DNA of 55,132 nt from Clostridiales bacterium (GTDB lineage: Bacteria > Bacillota > Clostridia > Oscillospirales > Acutalibacteraceae). Shown in pieces: positions 35,293-42,885 of this stretch (the first letter of the stretch is position 1; each line of letters begins with the position of its first letter). A model generated the notes under the pieces. That model did not search any database and was not told where the DNA came from. It saw only the letters and a list, made by a program, of their open reading frames with translations. Position numbers and translations under genes: made by a program. Location: NCBI GenBank assembly GCA_019415945.1, contig DXYF01000023.1, forward strand, positions 1-55,132, given 5' to 3'.

Positions 35293-35301
35293 CACAAAAA
35301 T

Positions 35302-35337
35302 AAGATGTACATACTTTTTTGTCAGTATGCACATCTT
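35302..35337 (-). terminator. Terminator of the spoVM operon
   Basis: A 13-bp stem AAGATGTGCATAC/GTATGTACATCTT with one mismatch, then ATTTTTG on the minus strand. It lies between spoVM and the scaffoldin promoter. Confidence 0.85.
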
Positions 35338-35379
35338 GCCTTATGTTTTTTTGTCAGTATTTACAAATTCATATATTTA

Positions 35380-35469
35380 TCAGTTGCTTTGATTACTCTT
35401 TTTAATTCCGTAGATTTTTCTTAAAAATACAGAAATAAATTTTGGTTTTTCAATAAGTACAACTTTCAT
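35380..35469 (-). CDS. spoVM: Stage V sporulation protein M (SpoVM-like micro-protein)
   Basis: A 29-aa ORF reading MKVVLIEKPKFISVFLRKIY then a basic tail. It aligns without gaps to the B. subtilis SpoVM amphipathic helix as I remember it: Met1, Lys2, Ile6, Pro9, Lys10, Phe11, Arg17 and Gly21 match. SpoVM senses the curved forespore membrane and anchors the coat ATPase SpoIVA. CGGAGGTAAGTT precedes the ATG, and that ribosome site lies inside the end of the preceding 47-aa gene, implying coupled translation. It is too short for usual gene finders. Confidence 0.82.
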   Translation of the reverse strand: MKVVLIEKPKFISVFLRKIYGIKKSNQSN

Positions 35470-35472
35470 AAC

Positions 35473-35616
35473 TTACCTCCGAATACAAGATATGCTTACT
35501 GTTACAAGTGCAGCGGCTGCTACAATCAGCACCCATTCACACGGAAGCAGTGTTGCAACAAGCAAGCCTAAACCGAAAAAAACAGCCGATTTTACCCGTT
35601 GTGTGTAGCAATTCAC
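35473..35616 (-). CDS. 47-aa two-helix membrane protein upstream of spoVM
   Basis: A small ORF starting at GTG (AAGGGTG upstream) with a short basic N-terminus (MNCYTQRVKS), one hydrophobic hairpin (AVFFGLGLLVATLLP, then VLIVAAAALVTVSI) and a basic end CIRR. Its stop is 3 nt before the spoVM start, so the two are cotranscribed. It contains three cysteines. It is probably a spore-membrane protein working with SpoVM, an inference from position only. Confidence 0.65.
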   Translation of the reverse strand: MNCYTQRVKSAVFFGLGLLVATLLPCEWVLIVAAAALVTVSISCIRR

Positions 35617-35669
35617 TGTATCACCCTTTATCAGTTTATACTCAATACTGTTTTGTGTGATTATAAATC

Positions 35670-35698
35670 TTGAATTTTTTTTGATTTTATTTTAAAAT
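35670..35698 (+). promoter_or_regulatory. Promoter of the pseudouridine synthase gene
   Basis: TTGAAT and TAAAAT separated by 17 nt, ending 23 nt before the ATG, with CGGAGG between. Confidence 0.6.
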
Positions 35699-35721
35699 TA
35701 TAAGTAAACTCGGAGGTTAAT

Positions 35722-36681
35722 ATGAGAACTCTTGAAATTAAAAAAAATGATTCAAACCAACGCCTTGATAAATTTTTGCAAAAGCATTTTAGGACGATTC
35801 CAAAATCCCTTATGTACAAGTACATAAGAAAGAAATGCATTAAAATTAACGGCAAAAAAAGCGATATATCGGATATATTGTGTGAGGGTGATATACTCAC
35901 ATTTTATATTAAAGATGAGTTTTTTGAGGCTGCGGAAATTAAAAACTATGATTTTCTGAAAGCACCGGCAAAATTTGATGTTGTTTATGAGGATAACAAC
36001 ATCATACTTATTGATAAAAAGCCGGGCGTGATAGTTCACCCTGACAAGACATATCATTTTGATTCACTTGTTGCAAGAGTAAAGCATTATTTATACGACA
36101 AAGGCGAATACGATCCAGAAGAAGAAAAAGCATTTGCACCTGCACTCGTAAACCGAATAGACAGAAATACAGGCGGAATAGTAATTGCAGCAAAAAACGC
36201 AGAGAGTCTGAGAATACTAAACCAAAAAATGAAATCAAGAGAACTTGAAAAATACTATTTGTGTCTTTTATGCGGAAAACCCAAAGATATGCAAGCAACT
36301 TTGCATGGTTACATTACAAAAAACGAGAGCAAAAACAAAGTTACCTTTCACAGAAACAAAAAAGATAATTCCAAGGAAATAATTACAAAATATAAAATTC
36401 TTGATTATAACGGAAAATTCAGTTTAGCCGAAGTGGAGCTTATGACGGGCAGGACGCATCAGATAAGAGCACATATGGCTTCAATCGGTCATCCTCTTGC
36501 AGGTGACTTAAAATACGGCGGAACCGTAAGCAACGAATCAAAATTAAAGTATCAGGCTCTCTACAGCTACAAAATAAAATTTAATTTTAAAAGCGATGCC
36601 GCTTCTCTTGAGTATCTAAACGGAAAAGAATTCTGTGTAAAAAATGTTTGGTTTGCAGAAGATGGTAAAATCTCTCTATAA
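35722..36681 (+). CDS. RluA family pseudouridine synthase
   Basis: A 319-aa RNA-modifying enzyme that converts uridine to pseudouridine. An N-terminal S4 RNA-binding domain (about residues 12-70, QRLDKFLQKHF) precedes the catalytic domain, whose active-site aspartate is in ALVNRIDRNTGGIVI; the later GRTHQIRAHMASIGHPL motif is the RluA/RluC/RluD signature. CGGAGG precedes the ATG. The target could be 23S rRNA (RluC/RluD type) or tRNA. The small cohesin-like gene begins 12 nt after its stop, an unexpected pairing of a housekeeping and a surface gene. Confidence 0.93.
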   Translation: MRTLEIKKNDSNQRLDKFLQKHFRTIPKSLMYKYIRKKCIKINGKKSDISDILCEGDILTFYIKDEFFEAAEIKNYDFLKAPAKFDVVYEDNNIILIDKKPGVIVHPDKTYHFDSLVARVKHYLYDKGEYDPEEEKAFAPALVNRIDRNTGGIVIAAKNAESLRILNQKMKSRELEKYYLCLLCGKPKDMQATLHGYITKNESKNKVTFHRNKKDNSKEIITKYKILDYNGKFSLAEVELMTGRTHQIRAHMASIGHPLAGDLKYGGTVSNESKLKYQALYSYKIKFNFKSDAASLEYLNGKEFCVKNVWFAEDGKISL

Positions 36682-36693
36682 TAAAATTTTGAA

Positions 36694-37479
36694 ATGTCAA
36701 TAACTAAAATATTATCAAAAATCAAAACTGAATATTCGTTTTGTACGATGTTTATTACAGCTTGTCTTGCATCGGTGTTTCTTGTTTTTGCTTCCGCTTT
36801 CACAGCGTTTTCGGCGGAAAACATAAGCTTTACACTTAGTGACAACAGCACAAACAATAATCGTCTTTTTACTGTTTCCATGAAAGCTTCGTGCAGCAAA
36901 AAACTTTGTGCCGCAAGCTTTGAATTCACTTATGACAAGAGTATGTTTTCATTCAGAAGTGCCGACTCTGACGATGATTCAACAATTTTAAAATCATATG
37001 AATCTGACAACAGTGTAAAACTTGTATTTTTAAATACCGATGGAAAAAACATCAATAACGGAAGTGTTATTTTTAACCTAACATTTAAAGCAATCAAAAA
37101 AGGTACAAGTTATATTGATTTTTATGCAAGCGATTGCGTTGACGCCGATGTTAATCCTATCAATATAGGAAGCTGTACTTCTGCGAAAATCACTGTTGGA
37201 TCGGATAACGATACAGATAAATCGAAAAATTCCGACCAATCGGAAATTTCCGACGGCGGCGGGAGTCACAGCGTACGAGGTGATGAACAGACCGCATCTA
37301 CGCTTGCGAGTCTTGATGAAATAGGCACGCTTAATCTGTTTGATGACCAAAATACAAGATTTTTGATTATCGGCATTGCATTAGGTGCGTGTTTAATTGC
37401 GGGATTTTTAATCGTATGTAATGTGATTAAAAAAGTAAAATCCCGAAGTTCTGATAATAAAAACAGCTCCGACAACTAG
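36694..37479 (+). CDS. Membrane-anchored cohesin-like protein
   Basis: A 261-aa exported protein. Signal sequence about 1-41 (hydrophobic FITACLASVFLVFASAFTAF, AFSA end). Residues about 43-168 form one cohesin-like beta domain (ISFTLSD, LCAASFEFTYDKSMFSF, NNGSVIFNLTFKAIKKGTSYIDFY), matching the family pattern. An acidic Ser/Asp linker follows (about 170-215), then a transmembrane helix (FLIIGIALGACLIAGFLIVC) and a basic cytoplasmic tail. It could hold a dockerin protein at the membrane, as the single-cohesin ScaE anchor does via sortase in R. flavefaciens. No strong ribosome site precedes the ATG, so translation may depend on the gene upstream. Confidence 0.75.
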   Translation: MSITKILSKIKTEYSFCTMFITACLASVFLVFASAFTAFSAENISFTLSDNSTNNNRLFTVSMKASCSKKLCAASFEFTYDKSMFSFRSADSDDDSTILKSYESDNSVKLVFLNTDGKNINNGSVIFNLTFKAIKKGTSYIDFYASDCVDADVNPINIGSCTSAKITVGSDNDTDKSKNSDQSEISDGGGSHSVRGDEQTASTLASLDEIGTLNLFDDQNTRFLIIGIALGACLIAGFLIVCNVIKKVKSRSSDNKNSSDN

Positions 37480-37494
37480 TCGAAGCTGTTTTTT
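37461..37494. terminator. Bidirectional terminator overlapping the cohesin-like gene end
   Basis: Arms AAACAGCTCCGAC and GTCGAAGCTGTTT with one C/A mismatch, then TTTTTT; the TAG stop codon lies in the loop side of the hairpin. The same structure serves the convergent radical SAM gene. Confidence 0.88.
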
Positions 37495-38395
37495 AAATCG
37501 ACATACTTCCCTGCACTATATCTCTGTTTCTGAAAGCTTTATTGATTGAATTCAAAACACGCTTCTTGTCGGCACTCCAAAGAGGTGCGACAAGAAGTTT
37601 TTTATCGCCGTCACCAGTCAGTCTGTGAACAACGGTTGTTTTTGGCAAAACCGCAATACAGTCGCAGAGAATATCAATGTACTCCTCAAATGAAAGAGTT
37701 TTGAAAAGACCGTTTTGATAGTCGTCAAGTAAATCTGTATCCTTTAATACATGAAGCAGCTGAAGTTTTATTCCGTCGCTTTTCTGTCCGGCGTATTTGA
37801 CAGACTCAAGCATCATTTCCTTGGTTTCAAAAGGCAGTCCGAGGATTATGTGAGTCACAACGCAAACGCCTATGGATTTTAAATTATTTACGGCAAGGTC
37901 ATATACATCAAGCTCATAGCATCGTCTTATATAATCTGCACTTTTTTTGTGAATCGTCTGCAAACCGAGTTCAACCCAGACAGGCTTTATCCTATTAAGC
38001 TTTGCGAGAAGCTTTAAAACCTCATCGTTCAAACAATCCGGGCGTGTTGCGATTGACAAAACCGCTACATCGGGATTTTCTATTGCTTCATAGAAAATCC
38101 TGCGAAGATAATCTATATCAGCGTAGGTATTTGTAAACGGCTGAAAATATGCGATAAACAGTTTGCAATCGGTTTTTTGCCTTATTTTTTGCTTTGCCTG
38201 CTCAATTTGCTTTGTTACGGACAATAATTTGTCAGCGGAAAACTCACCTGATCCTCCTCTGCTGCAAAATATACATCCTCTTGTTCCCAATGTACCGTCA
38301 CGGTTTGGGCAGGTCATACCGCCGTTTAACGATATTTTATAAACTTTTTCTCCGAAAGTCTTTTTTAAATATTCGTTTAAAGAATAATAATACAT
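37493..38395 (-). CDS. Radical SAM protein, TIGR01212/YhcC family
   Basis: A 300-aa radical SAM enzyme of the TIGR01212 family. Its cluster cysteines are in CPNRDGTLGTRGCIFCSRGG, followed by GSGEF, and later ILGLPFETKEMML and LLHVLKDTDL. Members are widespread and conserved but their reaction is not established. The start is ATG at 38395 behind TTGGAGG; the longer TTG reading begins within that site. It is a stand-alone gene, so a role in modifying the small peptide at 5.5 kb is not suggested. Confidence 0.88.
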   Translation of the reverse strand: MYYYSLNEYLKKTFGEKVYKISLNGGMTCPNRDGTLGTRGCIFCSRGGSGEFSADKLLSVTKQIEQAKQKIRQKTDCKLFIAYFQPFTNTYADIDYLRRIFYEAIENPDVAVLSIATRPDCLNDEVLKLLAKLNRIKPVWVELGLQTIHKKSADYIRRCYELDVYDLAVNNLKSIGVCVVTHIILGLPFETKEMMLESVKYAGQKSDGIKLQLLHVLKDTDLLDDYQNGLFKTLSFEEYIDILCDCIAVLPKTTVVHRLTGDGDKKLLVAPLWSADKKRVLNSINKAFRNRDIVQGSMSI

Positions 38396-38415
38396 TTTAT
38401 CCTCCAAATCAAATA

Positions 38416-38436
38416 AAGACCGACTTAGTCGGTCTT
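38416..38436. terminator. Perfect hairpin upstream of the radical SAM gene
   Basis: A 9-bp inverted repeat AAGACCGAC/GTCGGTCTT with loop TTA, followed by TTTATTT on the minus strand. It probably ends the transcript coming from 38591 and lies 20 nt before the radical SAM start. Confidence 0.75.
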
Positions 38437-38473
38437 CTTTGATGTCACAATGACAATTTTGAGAGGAAAATCT

Positions 38474-38527
38474 ATGAAAAAATTTCTAACTGTCTTGTCT
38501 GTCTTTATCCTTGCTGTGATTATATAA
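38474..38527 (+). CDS. Possible 17-aa hydrophobic peptide
   Basis: A tiny ORF reading MKKFLTVLSVFILAVII and stop, with GAGAGG 8 nt before the ATG. It resembles a bare signal-peptide core or a type I toxin-like membrane peptide. It lies alone between two minus-strand genes and has no clear promoter. It may equally be the remnant of a lost secreted-protein gene. Confidence 0.3.
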   Translation: MKKFLTVLSVFILAVII

Positions 38528-38590
38528 TACATACATATTGTGACAGAAATATGACGCTTAAAATAAAGTAATGTGAATGTTTTTTAAACA

Positions 38591-39271
38591 TTAAGAAAAC
38601 TTTTTAATATATTCAAGAAATTTTGCATAGATTTTATCCTCTGCCTCCTCAAGCTCACTGTCTATGCCGCCGTTAAAGAACATTTTAGTGTGCTTTTGAA
38701 GAGAAAGATACGCCCCCACAAGATTCTTTCTGACCTCGTTTTGAAGCTCATCGCTTACTGTTTTTCCGCATGAAAGACCGAGATATATGCTGTTGTCAGC
38801 AATTTGAGTTGATATCGAAGAATTTTTATATTCAAAGGTATTGATTTTATGAAGACCCTTTGAAAATTCTCTCAAAGAAAATTCTTCGCTGTTCTCATAG
38901 TTCTCCTTTTTTTGGAGAATCTCACGCTCACATTTATCAAGTGAAAAATCCGAATTTGTTATGTAATCATACAAATTATTGGAATTTACGGTAAGTATAT
39001 GATAAAGTCTCATAGCATTCACGGCACCCTCAAGGCAAGAAAATGCCGCAAACTGCATATTGCTGTCGTTAAGCTTTAAAAAGCTGTACAAGTTCTGATA
39101 AACGGATTTGTTAATCACAATAAGAATAAGCCGTTCATTTTCCTTGTAACTTGCAAGAACAGGATTTGTTATATAGTTCATTGTAAATTTGTACGATTTG
39201 TTCACATAATCTGCAAACATATCTTTAAATTCGTTTAAAAGTGTATTCTCTCTTATAGTAAACTCAAACAT
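38591..39271 (-). CDS. Hypothetical protein, 226 aa
   Basis: Not recognised. A soluble, mostly helical, charged protein with no signal peptide, membrane segment or catalytic motif. A single cysteine-glycine stretch (LGLSCGKTVSDE) stands out. AGGTG precedes the ATG. It starts 8 nt after the stop of the DUF2344 gene and thus belongs to the operon with the two radical-SAM-associated genes, so a role in the same RNA or protein modification is possible but unproven. Confidence 0.75.
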   Translation of the reverse strand: MFEFTIRENTLLNEFKDMFADYVNKSYKFTMNYITNPVLASYKENERLILIVINKSVYQNLYSFLKLNDSNMQFAAFSCLEGAVNAMRLYHILTVNSNNLYDYITNSDFSLDKCEREILQKKENYENSEEFSLREFSKGLHKINTFEYKNSSISTQIADNSIYLGLSCGKTVSDELQNEVRKNLVGAYLSLQKHTKMFFNGGIDSELEEAEDKIYAKFLEYIKKFS

Positions 39272-39279
39272 ACATTCAC

Positions 39280-39939
39280 CTATCTAAATAATTCTATATC
39301 AGAATTATATAAATCTATTCTTGTTACATCCGCATAAACAGGCATCTGTAAATAATTTTCAAAAGCTGACACAATCAAATTTGGATTAACATTGTCGCTG
39401 CTGCCTGCCGAGAGAACAACATCTAAAATTACAAAATCAAATTTTTCTTCTACCTGAGCCGTCTTAATTCCTTGTTTAATATCAACTGTTTTAAGCCCTT
39501 TTTTAGACTTCTTTTCGACTTCAATTTTTTCAAGGGATAAAAATTCAGACAGTTTTTCGGAAACAGTGCTTGAATTAATTTTATCGCACGAAAGCTTTAT
39601 TGAAAACTTTGCAAACGCAATCTTTCCTGCTTTCATCAACGGCTCGGTAACATCGAAAACCTGAATACCTTTCGGCAAGCAGTCATTAAGCTTTGAAATT
39701 ATTTCTTCAAAAGAATAATTGTCATCCTCAAGCTTTACATCCATACACTCGTTTATCCCCCTGAAGCCGAGAGATAACGGCAAAGGAAATGTTGCAAACG
39801 GGTGAGGATTAAAACCCTCGGTGTGCCAAACGGGCAGCTTGCTTTTATGAAGTGCCCTAAGCATACAGCGGTTTAAATCAAGATGAGAAATATAGCGGCA
39901 TTCGTAATCTTTTTTAAACCATATTCTTGCGTTTTTCAA
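39280..39939 (-). CDS. TIGR03936/DUF2344 radical-SAM-associated protein
   Basis: A 219-aa protein with the family N-terminus KNARIWFKKDYECRYISHLD and the segment EGFNPHPFATFPLPLSLGF. It is the small partner that is encoded next to, or fused to, TIGR03960 B12-binding radical SAM proteins in Firmicutes and other phyla. The start is TTG at 39939 behind GGGGAGGG, 26 nt inside the end of the radical SAM gene. The reaction of the pair is not established. Confidence 0.9.
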   Translation of the reverse strand: MKNARIWFKKDYECRYISHLDLNRCMLRALHKSKLPVWHTEGFNPHPFATFPLPLSLGFRGINECMDVKLEDDNYSFEEIISKLNDCLPKGIQVFDVTEPLMKAGKIAFAKFSIKLSCDKINSSTVSEKLSEFLSLEKIEVEKKSKKGLKTVDIKQGIKTAQVEEKFDFVILDVVLSAGSSDNVNPNLIVSAFENYLQMPVYADVTRIDLYNSDIELFR

Positions 39940-41770
39940 AGCATACTCCCTCCCCGTACTTTGCTGCACCGCAATTATTGCACTTTAGTCTGCAATGAGG
40001 TGTCGTCGTATTTTCATACGCTTTTTTACATTCATTAATTAAATAGCTCTTGTTAACACCGTAGTCAATATGATCCCACGGCAAAATCTCGTCAAACGAG
40101 CGTCTGCGGTTTGCATAGAAAGACGGATCAATGCCGCATTCGTCAAAAAGCTCAAGCCATTTTTCAAGGCTGAAACAGTCATTCCAGCCGTCAAAGTGAA
40201 ATCCTCTCTCGCAGGCAAGTTCCATAACCTTGCAAAGCTTTCTGTCGCCTCTTGCAAAAACAGCCTCAAGAAAGCTTGTATCGGCGTCGTGATAATTAAA
40301 CTGTATTTTTTTAGTGGTAATACATTCCTTAATATGTGACTGCTTTTCATGCAGCTGCTCAATCGTATCCTGCGGTTCCCATTGAAACGGAGTAAACGGC
40401 TTGGGTACAAATGAAGAGGCGGAAACAGTTACCTTTACAGATCTGCCCTTTGTTCTGTTTGGACATTTGTAGTAGGTATCAACAACCGCTTGTCCGAGCT
40501 TTACGATAGCCTCCACATCCTGTGTGGTTTCCGTCGGAAGTCCTATCATAAAGTATAGCTTAACTGTAGTCCAACCGCCGTTGAAGGCAGTTTCACAGGT
40601 TGCAAGAAGTTCCTGCTCCAAAACATTTTTATTAATAACATCACGCATACGCTGACTTCCTGCCTCCGGGGCGAATGTAAGTCCGCTTTTGCGAACGGTT
40701 TTAATTTTGTCCATTATTTCATGGGTAAAACCATCGACTCTCAGGGACGGAAGCGAAATGCTGACTTTCTCGTCCTTGCTCCACTCATTAAGTTTTTCGA
40801 GCAGTGGGACTATTTGGCTGTAATCACTGGAACTGAGCGATGACAGCGATACCTCGTCGTAGCCTGTGTTTTCACAAAGAGCCCTGCACTGAGCGTTTAT
40901 CGTTTCGGGAGATTTTTCACGGACAGGTCTGTAGATAAAACCTGCCTGACAAAATCGGCAGCCTCTTATACATCCCCTGAATATCTCCTGCACCGCTCTG
41001 TCATGCACAATTTCTATTAGAGGCACTACAAAATTATCGGGATAAAAAGAGCTGTTCATATCCTTAATAAGCCTTTTATGAATTACTGACGGAGCACCGT
41101 TTTTCGGCGTAAAGCTCTTTATAGTTCCGTCCTCGTTATATGACACATCATAAAGCGACGGAACATACACGCCCTCAATCTGTGAGCACAACTGCAAAAA
41201 CTCGGTCTTGCTCTTGCCCTCTTTCCTGCATTTTCTGAAAAGGTCGATCACCTCAAGGTCAACCTCTTCGCCCTCGCCGATAAAAAACAAATCAACAAAG
41301 TCGGCTATCGGTTCGGGGTTGCACGCACACGGACCTCCTGCGACTACAATCTGCTTTAGCTCATGTCTGTCACAGCTTTTTATCGGAACACCTGACAGCT
41401 TAAGCATATTGAGCATATTGGTATAGCTTAACTCATACTGGAGTGTAAAGCCGATAAAATCGAATTCCGACACGGGGTCGCCGCTTTCAAGTGCGTAGAG
41501 AGATATATTATTTTCCGTCATCTCCTTCTCCATATCAATCCACGGGGCAAAAACACGCTCGCACCAAATATAGTCCTCATCGTTAAACTGACTGTAGAGT
41601 ATTTTCATACCCAAATGCGACATTCCGACTTCATAGGTGTCGGGAAAGCAAAACGCAAAACGAACATCTACGCTGTTTTTGTCCTTAATCACCTCATTAA
41701 GCTCGCCGCCTACATACCTTCCCGGCTTCTGAACCTTTAAAAGGAGCTTTTCAACTTCCTTGGAAACCAT
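39914..41770 (-). CDS. TIGR03960 family radical SAM protein
   Basis: A 618-aa radical SAM protein with a B12-binding-like N-terminal part (VDVRFAFCFPDTYEVGMSHLG, then VVAGGPCACNPEPIADFVD) and cluster motif FRGCIRGCRFCQAGFIYRP. The C-terminal end has a cysteine group (CRLKCNNCGA). The family is conserved in many bacteria beside TIGR03936, often near rRNA or ribosomal-protein genes, and its product is unknown. The start is ATG at 41770 behind GGAGG. It heads an operon of three. Confidence 0.92.
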   Translation of the reverse strand: MVSKEVEKLLLKVQKPGRYVGGELNEVIKDKNSVDVRFAFCFPDTYEVGMSHLGMKILYSQFNDEDYIWCERVFAPWIDMEKEMTENNISLYALESGDPVSEFDFIGFTLQYELSYTNMLNMLKLSGVPIKSCDRHELKQIVVAGGPCACNPEPIADFVDLFFIGEGEEVDLEVIDLFRKCRKEGKSKTEFLQLCSQIEGVYVPSLYDVSYNEDGTIKSFTPKNGAPSVIHKRLIKDMNSSFYPDNFVVPLIEIVHDRAVQEIFRGCIRGCRFCQAGFIYRPVREKSPETINAQCRALCENTGYDEVSLSSLSSSDYSQIVPLLEKLNEWSKDEKVSISLPSLRVDGFTHEIMDKIKTVRKSGLTFAPEAGSQRMRDVINKNVLEQELLATCETAFNGGWTTVKLYFMIGLPTETTQDVEAIVKLGQAVVDTYYKCPNRTKGRSVKVTVSASSFVPKPFTPFQWEPQDTIEQLHEKQSHIKECITTKKIQFNYHDADTSFLEAVFARGDRKLCKVMELACERGFHFDGWNDCFSLEKWLELFDECGIDPSFYANRRRSFDEILPWDHIDYGVNKSYLINECKKAYENTTTPHCRLKCNNCGAAKYGEGVCFEKRKNMV

Positions 41771-41822
41771 ATTAACCTCCGAATTTAATATCAATTACAC
41801 TTATATTTTACCTTGATATTAT

Positions 41823-42431
41823 CTAATAACACCTGCTGTCTTTGCAGACAAGGCAAAAAATCAAATAAATACATACCAACAGCAGAGAAAAATTATATTT
41901 TGATTTAAATAATATTATAAATCCCGTAACAGCAAGCGGAAAAATTATGGCAACAGTTACTGCATTGACAATTTTTTCAGATAATTTAACCGAATAAAAT
42001 CGGCTTAAAATCAAAAACAGCATCTGACCGCCGTCAAGCGTCAACACCGGAAGAGCATTAAACAAGCCTACAGACAGATTTGCCGTTGCGGGTAAAATAA
42101 ACACACTGCCGTACACTAAGTATAGCAGATAAAAGATAATAAAACAAATAAAATTAACAAAAGGTCCGAAAAAAATAATTAAAAAATTGTTTTTCACGCT
42201 TCTTTCGTTTCTTTTTTTGTCACTGATTGATATTTCAAACAAAGATATTTTTATTTTTTGCGGCGGAGTTTTAAGGCAGCACATTGCAGCTATATGTCCT
42301 GTTTCATGTATAATAACAGCAAACACGCACCATAAGAATCTGTCAAAAACACCTGCAATTATACTTAAAGCAGCAATACAAATTATAAGATAGGAAACAG
42401 TTATTTCTGTTTTTAAAATATTAAACTTCAT
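41823..42431 (-). CDS. Site-2 protease (M50) family membrane metallopeptidase
   Basis: A 202-aa intramembrane protease-like protein. The zinc motif HETGH (in VFAVIIHETGHIAAM) and the second motif LFNALPVLTLDGGQML identify the M50 family. Size and layout resemble SpoIVFB, which cleaves pro-sigma-K, but other S2P proteins are similar. It overlaps the end of the upstream small membrane-protein gene by 11 nt, so the two are translated together; that partner might be a regulator, as SpoIVFA is for SpoIVFB (inference). Confidence 0.88.
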   Translation of the reverse strand: MKFNILKTEITVSYLIICIAALSIIAGVFDRFLWCVFAVIIHETGHIAAMCCLKTPPQKIKISLFEISISDKKRNERSVKNNFLIIFFGPFVNFICFIIFYLLYLVYGSVFILPATANLSVGLFNALPVLTLDGGQMLFLILSRFYSVKLSEKIVNAVTVAIIFPLAVTGFIILFKSKYNFSLLLVCIYLIFCLVCKDSRCY

Positions 42432-42843
42432 CGTCCGTTGAAGCCTTTAAAAAATCATTTAAGTTAAAATCGTTGTCTTCTCCGAAGATTGCGTCGTTAT
42501 TTAAATTTGAATAGTATTTTTCACGAACATCAGTATAAAAATCTCCGCCGAATGTTTTTATGAGAAGTGCCGCAATAGCCATCAAAATACACACAATAAG
42601 CTGAATAGTTATAAGGAGCTGTTTAGGTGAGTCTTTAGGCTTTTTTGCAGCCTTTTGATTTACCGATTCTTCACTGTTATCCTCACCGAAATTTTGAGAG
42701 GCAACTACAGGATACTCGCTTTCCGTTACAGACTCCCAGCCCTCGTCGTATGTAATTGTATTTTTATTTTGACTTATTAAGCTTTGATTGTTTTCATTTG
42801 AATTATTGATATTTTTGTTATTCAAGCTTTCATTATTATTCAA
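42421..42843 (-). CDS. Small single-pass membrane protein upstream of the M50 protease
   Basis: A 140-aa protein with a long Asn/Ser-rich and acidic N-terminal region (about 1-75), one transmembrane helix (about 80-101, LLITIQLIVCILMAIAALLI) and a C-terminal segment ending DDFNLNDFL-like acidic residues. The start is read as TTG behind GAGGTGA; that ribosome site lies within a terminator hairpin. Gene order and overlap suggest a partner or substrate-presenting protein for the M50 protease. No family recognised. Confidence 0.65.
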   Translation of the reverse strand: MNNNESLNNKNINNSNENNQSLISQNKNTITYDEGWESVTESEYPVVASQNFGEDNSEESVNQKAAKKPKDSPKQLLITIQLIVCILMAIAALLIKTFGGDFYTDVREKYYSNLNNDAIFGEDNDFNLNDFLKASTDDEV

Positions 42844-42851
42844 AAAAATCA

Positions 42852-42876
42852 CCTCAATACAATATATGCATTGAGG
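42852..42876 (-). terminator. Terminator of the MATE gene overlapping the next ribosome site
   Basis: Arms CCTCAAT and ATTGAGG (7 bp, 11-nt loop) followed on the minus strand by TGATTTTTTTG. The GAGG of the second arm is the ribosome site of the 140-aa gene, so when the hairpin forms it both ends transcripts and hides that site. Confidence 0.7.
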
Positions 42877-42885
42877 CGGACAAAT

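Noticed and set aside
37493..41770. Radical SAM genes as maturases for the small peptide at 5.5 kb
   Set aside because: They belong to the widespread TIGR01212 and TIGR03960 families, are 32-36 kb away and lack SPASM-type tails.
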